A stretch of DNA of 64,000 nucleotides, taken from positions 112,945,740 through 113,009,739 of the forward strand of contig NC_051064.1 of assembly GCF_004664715.2 (NCBI RefSeq). Direction: 5' to 3'. Below, one piece after another: positions 23,044 to 35,965 of the stretch. Numbering within the stretch: the first letter of the stretch is position 1; each line of letters opens with the position of its first letter. Made by a program: the position numbers and the translations under genes. This DNA comes from Peromyscus leucopus. Its lineage: Eukaryota > Chordata > Mammalia > Rodentia > Cricetidae. A model generated the notes under the pieces. The model had not been told where the DNA came from, did no database searches, and worked only from the letters and a program-made list of their open reading frames with translations.

Positions 23044-23579
23044 TTTAGTATTCAATTGTTACCCCTAGAGTGTCACATACATGATTACGTAGGATTGGGA
23101 AAGCCTGCACATATAGAGGTTCATCATGGACCCCTATGGCACCATATTACTCATAATGTGAAGTCTTTTAACATTTAAATATCCTCCGGCCATGTAGTAA
23201 GTAATAAAAACAAAGAACCAAATAAACAACCAAGAATTATAGGGTGGATAAATGAATATAAAATGTTAATAAACACAAGTGGGCTAAGACTAGGTATATT
23301 AAGGTAAGTTCTACTTGTAGAAAACCACTTCCATATTTATCAGTATAAGCCAAAAATTATTTGAACACAACCTCCTAAAACACCAAGCTGTGATATTTTT
23401 CTTTCATCTGATATGACTCAGTGCTATGTAGTCAAAGAATTATTCTTTTCAAACATTATCAGTCTGATGAATATACTTTGAGAAAAATTCTGTTACTTAG
23501 TTTGGAGTTTTATTACCCTCAATATACCCCTCCTCCCTTTTTTAAAAAGGAAAAAAAAAAAGACTAAAAGCTCACAGCA

Positions 23580-23920
23580 AACAATGTATAAATGACAAAA
23601 TGTATTCCTTGCTTTGTGGTCATTGCGTGACCAGACAGTAGAGCACTGGATTGCTCTGAGGTTTTACAGCTGCAAGGCAAAAGCATCTGTTCATTGCAAA
23701 GCCGTCATTGTTTAATTTTGACACTGACTTTTCCATGCATCTTGTACCAAGCACTGGATTAGATGCCACTAAGATGAAATTTGTTTTAAGTTGCTCCTAA
23801 AGTGCAGCTGTCCCTGTATGTGGCCTTGTAGCTTAACCAAAATAGACAGACGTAAGATCAATCAGAATCTTTGTACAAGGTCACTTGACCAGGCTAAGAG
23901 AAGCTCAGAGAAAGAATGGG
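23580..23920. promoter_or_regulatory. Candidate conserved noncoding element (weak)
   Basis: Unique block with more balanced composition than its surroundings (GGTCATTGCGTGACCAGAC contains the inverted repeat GGTCA/TGACC, plus AAAGCCGTCATTG and GACGTAAG). No ORF and no repeat family recognised. Confidence 0.25.
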
Positions 23921-26900
23921 AATGCTCTTATTTATTGTGAATAACTGTAAAACTACTTTCCAGGCCCATTTAGTGTGTATAGAAGTATCCGGACTCTATT
24001 TAAGAGCAATACAACCTTTATTAAATATTGAACTTTTAAAAGTGGATTATAATGGTTGAGTCTTTGAGTACCCTGTATACATTAGCTATTCTCCCACAAT
24101 AATTTGCAGGAGAAAGGGTTCAGTTTATTGGTCTCTTAAGTAGTAATTGACTGAAATTAAAATTCATTCTAAAATCACTCAGCTAAATTCTTGAAAAGAG
24201 GACATTTTTATAGAATGATAATTTTTCTTTAATGTTTCAAGTGAATGAAAAATGAAAGAGCACTCCACTTCCCAAGTTTCCTGGGATTGTGTGAATTTCT
24301 ACCCAGCTGGTCCAAATTGATTGATACAGGGCCAAATATTTGTCTGCCTACATTTCAAAGTCTATAATTTGCTAATGAATTGTGGTAATAATCTTTCATC
24401 ATACATGAAAGATTTAGCCAAACAATTTGCTAAGTATGTATTTTGATCATAAGATTTTTGGACGTACACCAAGCTTTACATCTATTTTACAGCTAATGCA
24501 TGGGGGTAGAGGGAGGGCAATTGGAAAAATAATACTGAACATGGACATTGATGGGAAGGGATGAAGGAGACAAGAAAAGAAGGTACCTTGGAAAAGAATA
24601 ATTCAGAAAGTCCTGTAAAGGACAGAGAAAAACAGATTATATTTTTACCAACACTACAAAATTGAATTTTAAAAGATGCCAACATGCATTTAACCTGCAG
24701 TGTTCAAAAATGTTGTATCCAATGTATATTAAGATAAGATATTCTCATGCTGTTTTGGTTATAGCTATTCCACTCATTGATTATGAATAATTTCCTAGAA
24801 ACATGGTGTTAAAAAGGTCAAATGTCCATAGATATTGAGTCATGGAAGGCATAACACTTAAATCCAAGGAGTTGTAAGGACAAATTATTGTTTTAAAACG
24901 TGATTTGACCAACTCTAGAAGAAGCTTCTGAAATGACTGCAGGCATTCAGAGAATTCATTTCCCTCTAGAACAAACATTGTGCAGAGGACAACTAGACTT
25001 AGCTTTCTGGGAGGATAATGTGGCAGTAAGTAACTTCTGCTGGAAGTAAATTTGATAGATGAGCATAAAATGTACTGTAGAAGAAGTCCAGGATTGTTTT
25101 ATGAAGTAAGAAGGCAAGAAGTTATTGAGCATAAGTCTCTTCCATGCATAAAATTTCCCTTTCATTGTTAGCAGTCAATTGGGCCATGACTTCTTCCTAT
25201 TTCACTGATTCAATTAAAAGTGATTTCCTAGTGTCTATGGGGACAATATTAAATAATAATATATTTCCCTTGCCAGCCATTTGTTTGTTTCAAACAAATG
25301 TTTCAAAACAAAAAAATTGTTGTCAAAACTTCAAACAATAGTAGGTAGTTTTAAAAAATAAAATGAGAAACAAGCAAATTAATAGAACACCTTGTTTTGT
25401 AGAAAGAAAGTATCTATCCCAAAAGAAAGGGAAGATGGACTTTTATTTTTATAGATTTAAACAAAAAGTACCAGGAATTTTTATATACCTGCTAGGCCTC
25501 TAACCTTCACAGCATTAAAGTGTATTTATTTATATAATTATCTATTTTTGTTACAGGTCAGTAAATCTAATGTGGCACTACTAGACAATCTTGAAATATT
25601 TAGAAAAGTTAGAGATATGTTTCTTACTCCAGTTTTATTTTTGATGTGTTGAAACCTTTTTTGACACCCTTTTTTGACAATTAACTCTTTATTAATTTAA
25701 TGTCATAATTCTTATAGGCATATTGATAACAGACTGTTACTATAGTAAACGTTAACAAGTTTTTGATTGGGGATCCTTACTTATTTCTTCCTTGTATTAA
25801 AGAAAAATTTCATAATAACCATGGAAGAAAAGTAGCATGAGAATCACACTTAAACAAATATAGTTAATTATGTGATAGTGTAAGGCCTCTGAATTTTTAT
25901 GAAAACTCAATTTCCAGAGTAAGTTGCTGGAGTTATAGAAGATATTAAATGCAAGGTTTGTTATTGGTATTGACAATAGTGTTTTAGATATTATTATCTA
26001 AAGCACTTAAAGTTACATGCCTGCTCTTATGTGTTGAAAACATACCTTAAAAAAGATATGTTTACTATGTCACATAATTATCATCATCATTCATATAATT
26101 TAAATATCAGCTTATTTTATTTTGAATTAAGTCTTTTTTTCCTTTATCCGTCACATTGTAAAAAGAAAATTTTAATTAAGTACATTTTATTTTCTTGCTC
26201 ATCCAATTATCTAATAGTGCACATGTACATACACGTGGGTCACTTTAAAATGCAAAGCACCAGGAATATAGTAAAATATCGTAAGAATCCTGTTTCATGC
26301 TAATTTAAATTTTAAATGAGACTTTTATATGAAATGGAACAAAATGTAAAGTGTATTTGCCAAATGAATGTAGTTCATAAATTAGCATGCATACATGGCA
26401 TAACTCAAAGCAAATGTTGGATTCACAGTAGTTGTCTTTGTTTGTGATACATATCCTTTATTGCCCAAATATAATGTGGATTTCTAGGAACTGATTTTGG
26501 AGTTGTGATACTTGCTTTTTCTTTTTAGTGACTTCACTTATTCTTTGTTCTCTGAAGGGACAAATTGATTTGTTGAAATTCCCCAAAGTAATTTGAAACC
26601 ATTATTGTGAGCCAGGTAGTTATTCAGTCTGAGTGGTTAATTCTGTGTTATTCAGGTTAGATGTCTCTTTTCTGAGTGTTCTCTTTGTAAATATATATCA
26701 GATATGCCTCATCCATTTGCAGTTATTTCGTTATTTACTTATTTCCCTTATTTGACTGTATGCATCTGAAACTAGGAAAAGTGTAAGTTGTTTCTCTCTT
26801 AATGTCAGGGCCTCACAGTGAAATGGTCATAAAATAGGTGAGCTTAAAGAATAGCTAAATTAGGAAAGAAAGATCTGTTAAGCAATGAGATTATTTTTCC

Positions 26901-26990
26901 TGAGGCATGTGCAAAAGTAATTATGCAAGTATTTATGAGTACTTAAGCTTTTTGAATATTAATGTTGAAATAAGCATACTTTTAAAACAT
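23921..26990. other. Intronic stretch without recognisable repeats
   Basis: AT-rich unique sequence. I see no convincing SINE, LINE or LTR over 3 kb, which is long for a rodent intron. Confidence 0.4.
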
Positions 26991-26994
26991 TTAA

Positions 26995-27780
26995 AGTTTA
27001 ATTTTTATTAGTGTGGGTTTCATTGTGATGTTTTCATATGCAGATATCATTATACTTTGTACTCATTGGCTATGCCCTTGGACACTCTTATTCTTCCTCC
27101 TCTAACTAGTCTCCCTCCTCTTCTCCAATAGTTACCCGTCTATCCTCATGGCACATGTATTCTTTTAACCTCTTGTTTCTCCCACCTCCTATGGACCACT
27201 TCTCACCTTTCATAGTCCCCTTTCTACTTTCATGTTCTACACACACACACTTTCATACATTCTCACAGATACACATATATGTATACTTAAATATATATTT
27301 ATTTAAATCTGTATTCCTTATATAAGAGAAACATGCAATATTTGTCTTTCTGAGTCTGGCTTATATCAATTAACATAATAATCTCCAGTTTCTTCTATTT
27401 TTTCTTCAGATATCATTTCATTCTACTTTACAGCTGAAAAGATAAAAATAATTAAGATATTATTTATATGTACCACATTCTCTTTATTCATTCATGCTGT
27501 CCATATGCTAATGGACATCTAGGCTAGTATCATAGCTTATGAATAGTGTAACAGTAAACATGGATATTCAAGTATTTCTGTGGTATGCTGACTTAGAATC
27601 CTTCAATTATATGCCAAGGAATGTGTCTAGATCAGTATGGTTATTCTTGTTTTGCTTTTTCAAGGAGCCTCCATATGGACTTCTATAGTGACTGCATAAG
27701 TTTACATTCCCACAAGCACTGTGATCTGTGGAACTAGATTACTGTTCCTCATGGCACTAAAAGGTTATGTAATAGCCATC
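26995..27780 (-). mobile_element. L1 LINE 3' region, antisense
   Basis: In order: CATTGTGATGTTTTCATATG, TATAAGAGAAACATGCAATA with TTTGTCTTTCTGAGTCTGGC, ATGTACCACATTCTCTTTAT, TAGTGTAACAGTAAACATGG, GTATGCTGACTTAGAATCCT and TTTACATTCCCACAAGCACT. This is the mammalian L1 3' end read on the minus strand, moderately diverged, with no coding frame left. Confidence 0.78.
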
Positions 27781-28778
27781 TATCCTTAAGTGGCCTGGAT
27801 TTCATTTTCCATGTTTGGAGGTTTTCATATGTAAAATGGTAGCAAAAGTAGGTTTCTAAACTTTAACACATGTGTACAGCTTTTTTGCTTCATTGAACTT
27901 TGTATAAAGTCTCAGCATTTCTGTCTTTGGTTTTCTACTTTTCCTTCTCATCAGCCTGGTCACCAGTGTGATCAAGTAAGAGGTGGCATTATAGAACTTT
28001 TAGCATGTCGAGAGAGGCTAATGTAAGGTGATTAAGATAATATGTTTGCTGCACTTAGAAGGAATTGACATAGTTCTTGCAAGGTGAGAGAGGATATGGA
28101 GAGAAGCACTAATCCATGGGCTGTTGCTGTATGTAAATAGGTTACTATATCACCATGCTTGAGTTGTTATTTAAGGGATCCAATGTTTAAATAGAATCTA
28201 AATCAGTAGTGTTTTTCTCTCCTCAAATAACAAATAATATTATTTTTATATTAAAATGAACTTTTGGCTTTTTATATTCATATACCAAATCCACCAAGAC
28301 ATTACAACTGATTTTACATATGTAAAAAGTCTGTAATATATAGGATTTTATGAAATTGATATTTGAACTTGTACTAAGTTCAGAGTCTATGTGTGAATCA
28401 AGACTGTGATTTCAGCATCAGGACTGGTGTATATATCAGAAGAATTGGTTTAAAAAGCTCAGAAATGTAACCTTACATTTATGGTCAATTATTTTCATCC
28501 AGTGTAATTTAATGATCTTTTCCATATATGATATTAAGGTATAGGATGTCTGTATGCAGAAGAATTGACTTAAAACAACCCTTCATCCCTTATAGAAAAA
28601 TTAACTTAAATTTGATCAAATCAGGGGACTGTACTATAAAATTCTCTTTTCTACGTGTTTGTGTATGTATGTCTATGCACACAAGTAGAGACTGGAAGTC
28701 AGCATTACATGTCTTTCACAACCATCTCTACCTTATTTTTTTGAGAAAGGGTCTAGCAGTAAAATTGCTCCCTTAGCT

Positions 28779-28780
<2 letters not shown>

Positions 28781-28830
<50 letters not shown>
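28781..28830. repeat. (AC)25 microsatellite
   Basis: A 50-nt AC run between TAGCTGG and AGAGTTTC. Confidence 0.97.
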
Positions 28831-28835
<5 letters not shown>

Positions 28836-28974
28836 TTCTTTAATTTTTACTAATCTTAACAAAATTTGTTCTTTTGATAATTTTTATTCATTTCAGTGGC
28901 TTCAAGCAGTCACATTGAGTTTAACGTTCAGTTCACTCACAGCCATCTCAGAACTGTGTCTTCCTGAAGTGAAA

Positions 28975-29865
28975 CTCCATCCCCATTAAAAACTAAATCC
29001 TTATTACCTTCTTCCCATAACCCCTAGCAAACCAGCTTTCTCCTTTTCCTAAGAATTTGATACTATATATAGCTCATGGTATTTTGGGGGGGGGCACTTA
29101 TTTACTTAGCTTAGGGTCTTTATTTTGTAGCTTGTGTTAGAATCTATACCTTTTTGAGGCTGTAAATATAATGTAAATTATATAAAATTATGTAAATATA
29201 ATGTTTATTTATCCATTGATGAAAAATCAGGTTGATTCTGCCTTTTGGCTATTGCTGCAGACATGATGCACACACATCTCTGAGACCCCATTTCCAAGTT
29301 TTGGGAGAATATATAAAAAGTAGAATTGCTAGATCAGGAAATTCTGTGTTTTAAGTTTTTAAAGAACCATTTCTTAATAACAATGGTTGTCTGTATTGTT
29401 TTGTATTATCACCAGCAATGAATAAATATTTCATTTTTTCCAATTCCAGTATGGGTTTTCTGTGTTTTAAAAAATAATAGCTATGTCTGGAGAGATGACT
29501 TAATGATTAGAAGCACCAGATGCTCCTGCAGAGGACTCAGATTTGATTCTCATTCACATGAGTTTGATTAACACTCACATGGCAGCTCACAACCACCTGT
29601 AACTTCAGTTCTAGGGGATCTGCTGCCCTTTCTGGCCTCCTCAGGTACTAGGCACATGTGGTGTACAAACATACATGAAGGCAAACTCTTATACACATAA
29701 AAAAATCTTTATAGTTAACCATCCTTCCAGACATAAAGTGGTTTTTCATTGTGATTTTGGTTTTTATTTTTCTAATGGCTTATAATTGGAAGAACATTGT
29801 TTGATATGTTTGTTACCTATTTTGGAGGAATATCCATTTAAGTACTTTTCCTGTTTAGGTGAGGG
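28975..29865 (-). mobile_element. Old L1 (L1M-like) 3' region, antisense, split by a SINE
   Basis: L1 blocks flank the SINE at 29486-29718: on the left, TTTATTTATCCATTGATGAA, GTAGAATTGCTAGATCAGGA and ATCACCAGCAATGAATAAAT; on the right, TTCATTGTGATTTTGGTTTT, TAATGGCTTATAATTGGAAG and AATATCCATTTAAGTACTTT. The collinear order supports one older L1 interrupted later. Confidence 0.65.
29486..29718 (+). mobile_element. B2-superfamily SINE, sense, inserted in L1
   Basis: TCTGGAGAGATGACTTAATG is a mutated B2-type 5' end. GATTTGATTCTCATTCACAT is the B-box region, followed by ATGGCAGCTCACAACCACCT and a CACATAAAAAAATC tail. The middle carries two similar CACATG blocks, an apparent small internal duplication. 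Confidence 0.72.
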
Positions 29866-30503
29866 AATTCTTTCTGGAGTGAGGAAAATGATCTTGAATT
29901 AGTAATGGTTAATGAGAACTTTGTGAATGTACTAAAAATAGCTGAATTGTTCATTTAAATGTAGAAAGGGAATATGGAATTTATAGCAAGGGTTTACAGG
30001 AGAGCTACACTAACAAAATGTAAATTGTCCCAAAAAGGAAGATTATAACAAACACTAAAATGGTGACATGCAGATAAAGGATAAGATCACCAGTTTCTGT
30101 TTGGTAAGAGTTTAAAGTAAAGACAGTCTGTTTTTCCTTTCTGTTGAAGCAAATCAGGAAAATTCTTTACTTTAAAATTATTAAGCTTTACAAAGTTTTT
30201 TGGAACCACATTTCATAAGCATTTGGGCTAAATATGTGAAAGGTTACATTTTTACTTGATCTTTATTTACGACATCTGTTGCACTAGGGGAATAGCATTT
30301 CAAGAAAATTGGCGTCAACTTTTGTGTCTAACAGGTATTATCACGAGAGACTTTGCATCACCATAGAGTTTCTGTGACTGATCTTGCATTGTGCTTCCAT
30401 CAATATTTTTGTCATATTGTAGTAGATACATATTTGATGATAGAGTGAACACTTTGTATGAGGAATAAAGATATTGATTAGTCTGCTTAAAAAAATTTTT
30501 TTT

Positions 30504-30650
30504 TATGGCTGCCATGGTGCATACCTGTAGTTCCTAGTACCTGGGTGGGAAGTGAGGCAGGAGTATCATTTGAGCATGAGAATTCAATCAAGGTCAAATC
30601 AGGCAATGTAGGAAGGCCTTATATTCCAAAAAGCAAACAAACAACTGCTT
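30504..30650 (+). mobile_element. PB1-like 7SL SINE, sense
   Basis: ATGGCTGCCATGGTGCATAC, CTGTAGTTCCTAGTACCTGG, GAGGCAGGAGTATCATTTGA and GGCAATGTAGGAAGGCC match an ancestral 7SL-derived monomer. Confidence 0.6.
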
Positions 30651-31136
30651 TATTCCTCTGCTGTCTGAACTCTCTGCAGTGACTGAACATCCAAACCTAG
30701 TATATATTTTGTAATGGCCGGTTGTCCAAGATTATAGCTTCTTTGTGCTGCATAGCCTTTTTAGGTCTATTTAGAAATCAAGGTTACTAAGCACGTTTCC
30801 AAACATAGTACAGATGACATTTTGTCTATGTTCATCTTGTTGAACTGCTTCTGCTCTGGTTTTGCCACCTACTAAGCTTTGGTATCTCTTGCTTATTTGA
30901 CTAACCCACCTTTCGATATCTATGTTGGGATTTAGTGTGAACCTCCTCAAAGAGGTAACTGATTAATTCTCACTAGTCTGAAATAGTGTCAATACAAATA
31001 AAGTGTAATGTCTTGCGTCTTTGAAGTATTATTGTAAGATTACTGTATTAAGACAACCTATATTGCTGTTGTAGCAAGAGTCCTATCACTTGTATCAACA
31101 GCATTTATGTAAAATGTGTTTTGTTTTTTAAGTTAC

Positions 31137-31428
31137 TTGTGTGTGTATGATGTTTATGATGTTTACATGTGCATATATTCACGTTTGTACATACAAATGT
31201 ATATAGGTAAGAAGAGGACAGACTCAATGCTCCACTCTGTTTGAGAGTCTCTTGTTAGTTCCCTGCTGCATTTGCCAGGCTACCTGTCCCAAGAGCTTCT
31301 GGGAATTCTGTCTCTGCTGCTTATCTTGCCCTGGGATTTTTGGGATTATAGCCATGGTCTGAGTAGTCCAGACTCAAGTCCTCATACCTACACAAGTACG
31401 TTATCTGCTGAGCCATCTTCCCAGCCCC
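31137..31428 (-). mobile_element. B3-type SINE, antisense, diverged
   Basis: A TG-rich left part, AAGAAGAGGACAGACTCAAT in the middle and GTTATCTGCTGAGCCATCTT with CCCAGCCCC at the right match B2/B3-superfamily text on the minus strand. The centre includes a B1-like TGGGATTATAGCC. Confidence 0.55.
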
Positions 31429-31634
31429 TAACATTCATTTTAAATGCAACTTTGAATCATTGCAAATTTTGATTTTTTTTCTTAAGATATCGTCTATAGC
31501 CATAATGTTTATGTGTGCGCGTGTCTTTTAATAAACTGTTTTCTGATAATGCTATGTGATTTCTTGTCATCAAAATTGGACATAATTTGTAATTTCTTTT
31601 AAACTTTGAAAAAGATAAATGTGTTCAATCTTTT

Positions 31635-31753
31635 TTTCCTTTGAGACAGGCTTTCTCTGTGTAACAGATCCCTGACTGTCCTGGAACTCAGAGATCCACC
31701 TGCCTCTGCCTCATGAGTGCTGGGATTAATTGTGTGGGCCACCGTGCCTGGCT
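31635..31753 (-). mobile_element. B1 SINE, antisense
   Basis: TTTGAGACAGGCTTTCTCTG, TGTCCTGGAACTCAGAGATC, CACCTGCCTCTGCCTC and GGGCCACCGTGCCTGGCTCC. It lacks part of the middle and is moderately diverged. Confidence 0.82.
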
Positions 31754-32254
31754 CCATGTTCATATTTTAACACCTAAGTGTTGAACACTAGAAATAGCAA
31801 CTTACTTTGAAATTATGTTTTGCGGTCTATACAAAATTGCTTGGAGTATGTGAAATCCCTGTCCAAAATGTTATTGTACTAGTATGTAGTCAATGTGTAG
31901 TTAATCTACTTTCATAGGCAGGGAATTAAATAAACTAATCAATGAGCAATGTATTTTTTAAGTTTATTATCTGTTCTCATTTTAGTCATTAAATTAAATA
32001 TTTTGTTGGAATGATCTAAGACAAAAAGTATTTGACACATGCCTTTCCCTTGGCTTTATTGAAAGAACGAAAGCATCCAGACAGTTCTAATTAGGTGCAA
32101 GTGCACTCTTTTTCTGAAGATGTATCTTTAGTAATCAGCTACTGGATTCTGCTCTGAAATAAACTTTATTCTAAGCATAGTATTTTGTTCTGTATAATGA
32201 ATGTATGATCAGCTTGCAACTGAAGAAGCAGCTTCCTGTTACCATATATATTCA

Positions 32255-32414
32255 CTTCCTTCCTCCCTCCCTCCCTCCCTCCCTCCCTCCCTCCTTTTCT
32301 CCTCCCTCCCTCCCTCCCTCCTTTTCTCCTTCCCTCCCTCCTTCTCTCCCTCCTTCTCTCCTTCCCTCCCTCCCTCCCTCCCTCCCTCCCTCCCTCCCTC
32401 CCTCCCTCCCTCCC
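32255..32414. repeat. Long (CCCT/CCTT)n polypyrimidine tract
   Basis: About 160 nt of almost pure pyrimidine on the + strand, made of CCCT repeats with CTTTTCTC-type interruptions. It abuts the T-rich end of an antisense B1, so it probably grew from that SINE's A-rich tail. Long Ser/Pro or Gly/Arg/Glu ORFs across it are repeat artefacts. Confidence 0.95.
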
Positions 32415-32560
32415 TTCCTTTTTTTTGATTTTTTGATACAGGGTTTCTCTGTGTAGTCCTGGCTGTCCTGAAACTTGCTTTGTAGACCAGGCTGGCCTTG
32501 AACTCACAGTCTCCACCTTCCGAATGCTGGGATTAAAGGTGTGCGGCACCATGCCTGGCA
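32415..32560 (-). mobile_element. B1 SINE, antisense
   Basis: CAGGGTTTCTCTGTGTAGTC, CTGGCTGTCCTGAAACTTGC, CCAGGCTGGCCTTGAACTCA and GGCACCATGCCTGGC. Older B1 type, without the AAAGGCGCAAAG block of the young copies. Confidence 0.9.
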
Positions 32561-34129
32561 TATAATTACTTTCTGTTGACCATGCACTAGTAGATTTCAC
32601 CTAAGTGCTGTGTTTAAGTGTTCTAACTAAGGAAAAAGCCCACCAGAGACACTTTTATACCGATCTAACTTTCTTGGAAATGAGTTGAAACCTTCAGGAT
32701 TCTGATCTACTGCATTGAGTAGTTGTTTGGACTTTTGATATTAAAGTTCTTAGACTCTGATAGATTTTCCTGTTTTCTAAGTAATATGATAGAAAACTAT
32801 GAAGTTCTGCTTGGAATCATCTCATTAACTATACTTTCTCTAAGTAATGCATGGCAGAGAACAAAATGTTAAAGAAATATTTGTGATAAAGCTGCCATTG
32901 GCTCTCTAACAGTTTTTAAAAACATTTTATCAGCCTTTTACCAGTCTGTTAGGCTCTATCAGAGCTAAATTTTTATTTTCAAATTGGAAAAGATTATTTT
33001 ACTATTTTAATTCCCTTTTTAGAATCATGGGTAAAAGCTAATAGTCTCAAAAACTTGATGTGTATACTGTAAAAGCCATTCTTTTATTACTTAGATTTTT
33101 TTTTCCCTCTCAAGGCAAGCTATTACTTACCTGGATGCAGAGATATACTGTCTAAGCTCTTGAACTTTATTCCTGTTTGGTTGTTCTCCAGCAATGGACT
33201 ATAAGGCATGCATTTTTGGTGGTGTTAATAATTGTATTAACTGTTAGGATCTGTAGTTCACATTTTACCAAAGTAAATTCTCAGATGAGTTTTTTAGTAT
33301 TTGCATTCACAATGTTAGTTACATTGCAAATACATAAAAAATATATAGAAATGCCTTTTTTCTCATTTTATATTTGTGACTGTGTGTTTATATTTTTAAT
33401 CCTCCATAAAATATTTGAGAAGTACTGAATTGAAATACAATAAAAATAGAGAATTTATTGAAAATTATTTTCTTCAACCATATATGTCACATAAGTAATA
33501 AATCTTTAATGAGAGTAGACTAAGTTGCAATATTGGGGATGTAGAATGAAGTTGTGAATGCATTTCAGGTACTGGAATATGTAGAGAGAATTCTTTGCTA
33601 CTTGATTGTTGTTTTCAAGAACAAATTGTGACCCATTTCATAAAAACACAGTATTCAACTGTGGCTGTAATGCAGTTGTGAATCCAGTACTTAAAAGCCA
33701 GTTCACTCATCTGTGGCTTTAATGCAGAATTATAAATATAAAATTCTCCTATTTGAATTTAGAAACTTGAGTCTTGCTCTGTGGCTCATTACCAAAGAAT
33801 TGTTTGTACAGTTTGGAAAGAGGACTGCCAATTCTCATATTCAGACATTCTGACTTTAGAATTCACACTCTGCCTACACTGAGAAAGAGTGAGACCTTGA
33901 AAAAAATCCACTTAACTCTGAACTTGTTTACTAGTAAATGGAAGTATGTCAGGACCATAGATACAATGAGTTCTGTTTTTGATTATTTTTACTGTAATAT
34001 AATGATGTCATTTCTTTTCCTTTTCCCTTTGTTCCCCCCAACTCCTTGCAGTTGTGGATGAGGGGGCAGAAAGATTGTTAAAACCAGAATTTATTCAGTT
34101 TAAAAACCTTGCTTTCCAGCCAAGATGTT
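32561..34129. other. Intronic stretch without recognisable repeats
   Basis: AT-rich unique sequence. Two similar GTGGCT(T)TAATGCAG blocks near 33662 and 33713 are a minor local repeat. Nothing else supported. Confidence 0.4.
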
Positions 34130-34720
34130 AATCACCTTATTTAAGTTCATTCTTCATTCTTTACCCCTACCTCTCACCATCCTCTTCTAGCTTAACTCCA
34201 GCAGTAGCCCATTACTGAGTCGCCATAATTTGATTCTTCATTTCTAGCCCAATCTAGTCTTCACATAGCAACATGAGTAGTATTCTTAAAATATATTAGG
34301 CTGGAGATGTAGCTGAGTAATTGAGTACTTGCCTAGCAGGTTCAAGGTCTCATATTTAACACTTAACACTGTTAGAAAATGAAATGTGTTTAACCACTTT
34401 TAGACCCACTGTACTATCTTAGCCAAAACAAAACTCAGGCTCTTTAACATCGACCACAGAGGTCTCATATGAGCTAATGATTTCACATGATCTGGTCTCT
34501 TTCTGGCATCATATTTTGTTGTTGTTCATTTGGTTTTTTTTTTTTTTCTCACTTTAACCACCATAAAATATTACATTGGCTTCTTTATTTAGATGGACAA
34601 ATCTGTGTGTCTCATAATCTTTATTCCTGCTGTTTTGTACCTGGGATATTTCTATGACCGACTCCTCATTCTTCACATCTCATATGTTATTTTTTGAAGA
34701 ATCTTATTTGTCTCTGTCTG
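34130..34720 (+). mobile_element. L2 LINE remnant split by an ID element
   Basis: AACTCCAGCAGTAGCCCATT and TCTTCACATAGCAACATGAG lie before the ID element; ACATGATCTGGTCTCTTTCT and GTCTGTCCCAG lie after it. These are decayed L2 3'-region blocks in the same order. Very old. Confidence 0.48.
34299..34378 (+). mobile_element. ID-type SINE, sense
   Basis: GGCTGGAGATGTAGCTGAGT, GAGTACTTGCCTAGCAGG and GTTCAAGGTCTCATA follow the tRNA-Ala-derived ID consensus. Confidence 0.72.
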
Positions 34721-34939
34721 TCCCAGTTTAATTAGGTTTCCATTCCCCGTTAGCTTTTTTTCATTAAACATAGTTATTTCTGTCATAGAGAAAGGATCAC
34801 AAGGTATAATTCTGTTTACATACCAACAAGACCATCTCAATCCTTGGTACAACCTTAGAACCTACTTGAATAGCTGCAATAAAATTATACTGACTTTAAG
34901 ATCCTCTTGAGTAAACTCACTCTATTCCTCTCTTATGTT

Positions 34940-35115
34940 GATCTAGCACTTTGCACTCTATCTGTAACCTGCTAACTGACCTTGGATAGTTATTCAGCTC
35001 CCTGTGCCTCAGTTTTTCATCTCTGAGATAGTGATGCATCTCAGTATGTTCTTTTAAAAATAATTATATTAATGCAACTAAAACTTAACACAATACTTGA
35101 AAATAAAGCACTCAC
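34940..35115 (+). mobile_element. MIR SINE remnant, sense
   Basis: TAACTGACCTTGGATAGTTA, CCTGTGCCTCAGTTTTTCAT and CTCTGAGATAGTGATGCATC are decayed MIR core text in sense order. Confidence 0.6.
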
Positions 35116-35679
35116 TTTTAAAAATCTTTTAATGGAGACTTAAGCAGAGAAAGGAAGATGAAGAAGATAGGGAGGAAGGAGAAGAGGAGAGAAAGGAATG
35201 GGCAGGTTCAGGAATGATAGTTGGTGTGGATTCCTCAAGAGAGGGTGTTCAGCACCTCCCTGGTTCTGGCCTCTTCCATCTATAAAACAATGATGATTAT
35301 TCTCTTTGTATCTGAGTGTTGTATGAACTTCTTTTTCAGCTGCTTTTATCCTCCATGTGTGTATCTAAACAGCTCTTAAGGCCATTCTCAAAGCCTGCCT
35401 TCTCCAGAGAAAAAAATGACTTTCTTTTTCCTCTTGACTTTTCTTTAAGAGCCTGACTGCAGAAAGGAAATAGTCAGTGGTAAGGTCTCTTGCTGTGTGC
35501 TGAGCACCTAGTTTAGCAGCTTACAGCAAATAGATGATTTGCAGGTAGAATTTTTCTCCGAGGAGGTAAACATATTAAAGATGAATTAGTAAGTGCCTCT
35601 GTTAGACTTTTTTTTTTTTTTTTTTATCATGACTAAGGCATTAGAAAATAACTTAAAAGAAGGAATGGTTTATGCTTGT

Positions 35680-35965
35680 TCATGGTTTCAGAGGTTTCAG
35701 TCCATTTTCACCTTGTTTCTAAGGTTATGGGAAGCACAACACCATGCTGGAGAGTACATTGCAGATCAAAACTGCTCACCTCGTGGTGCCTGGGAAACAG
35801 GCTGAATGGGGCCAGGGCAAGACATCCTTCAAGACACCCTCTTTGATGGATTTTTTTCCTTCCACAATTCGAGTCCTCCCAGAAATCTGTTTAAAATTTG
35901 ACTCCATCACAGGATTAATCCATTGGTGAAGACAGAACCCTCATGATTCAGTCCTTCTGGACCTG
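35680..35965 (-). mobile_element. MaLR-type LTR fragment
   Basis: ATGGTTTCAGAGGTTTCAGT, ACACCATGCTGGAGAGTACA, AACTGCTCACCTCGTGGTGC and CATCCTTCAAGACACCC are antisense MaLR LTR text. An 18-T run (35608-35625) lies just before it. Confidence 0.55.

Noticed and set aside
32166..32600. Minus-strand 144-codon frame rich in Gly, Arg and Glu
   Set aside because: Generated by the CCCT repeat and the adjacent B1.
33662..33725. Two similar GTGGCT(T)TAATGCAG blocks, considered as a regulatory repeat
   Set aside because: Only two short copies in AT-rich intron; not enough to distinguish from a chance or small local duplication.
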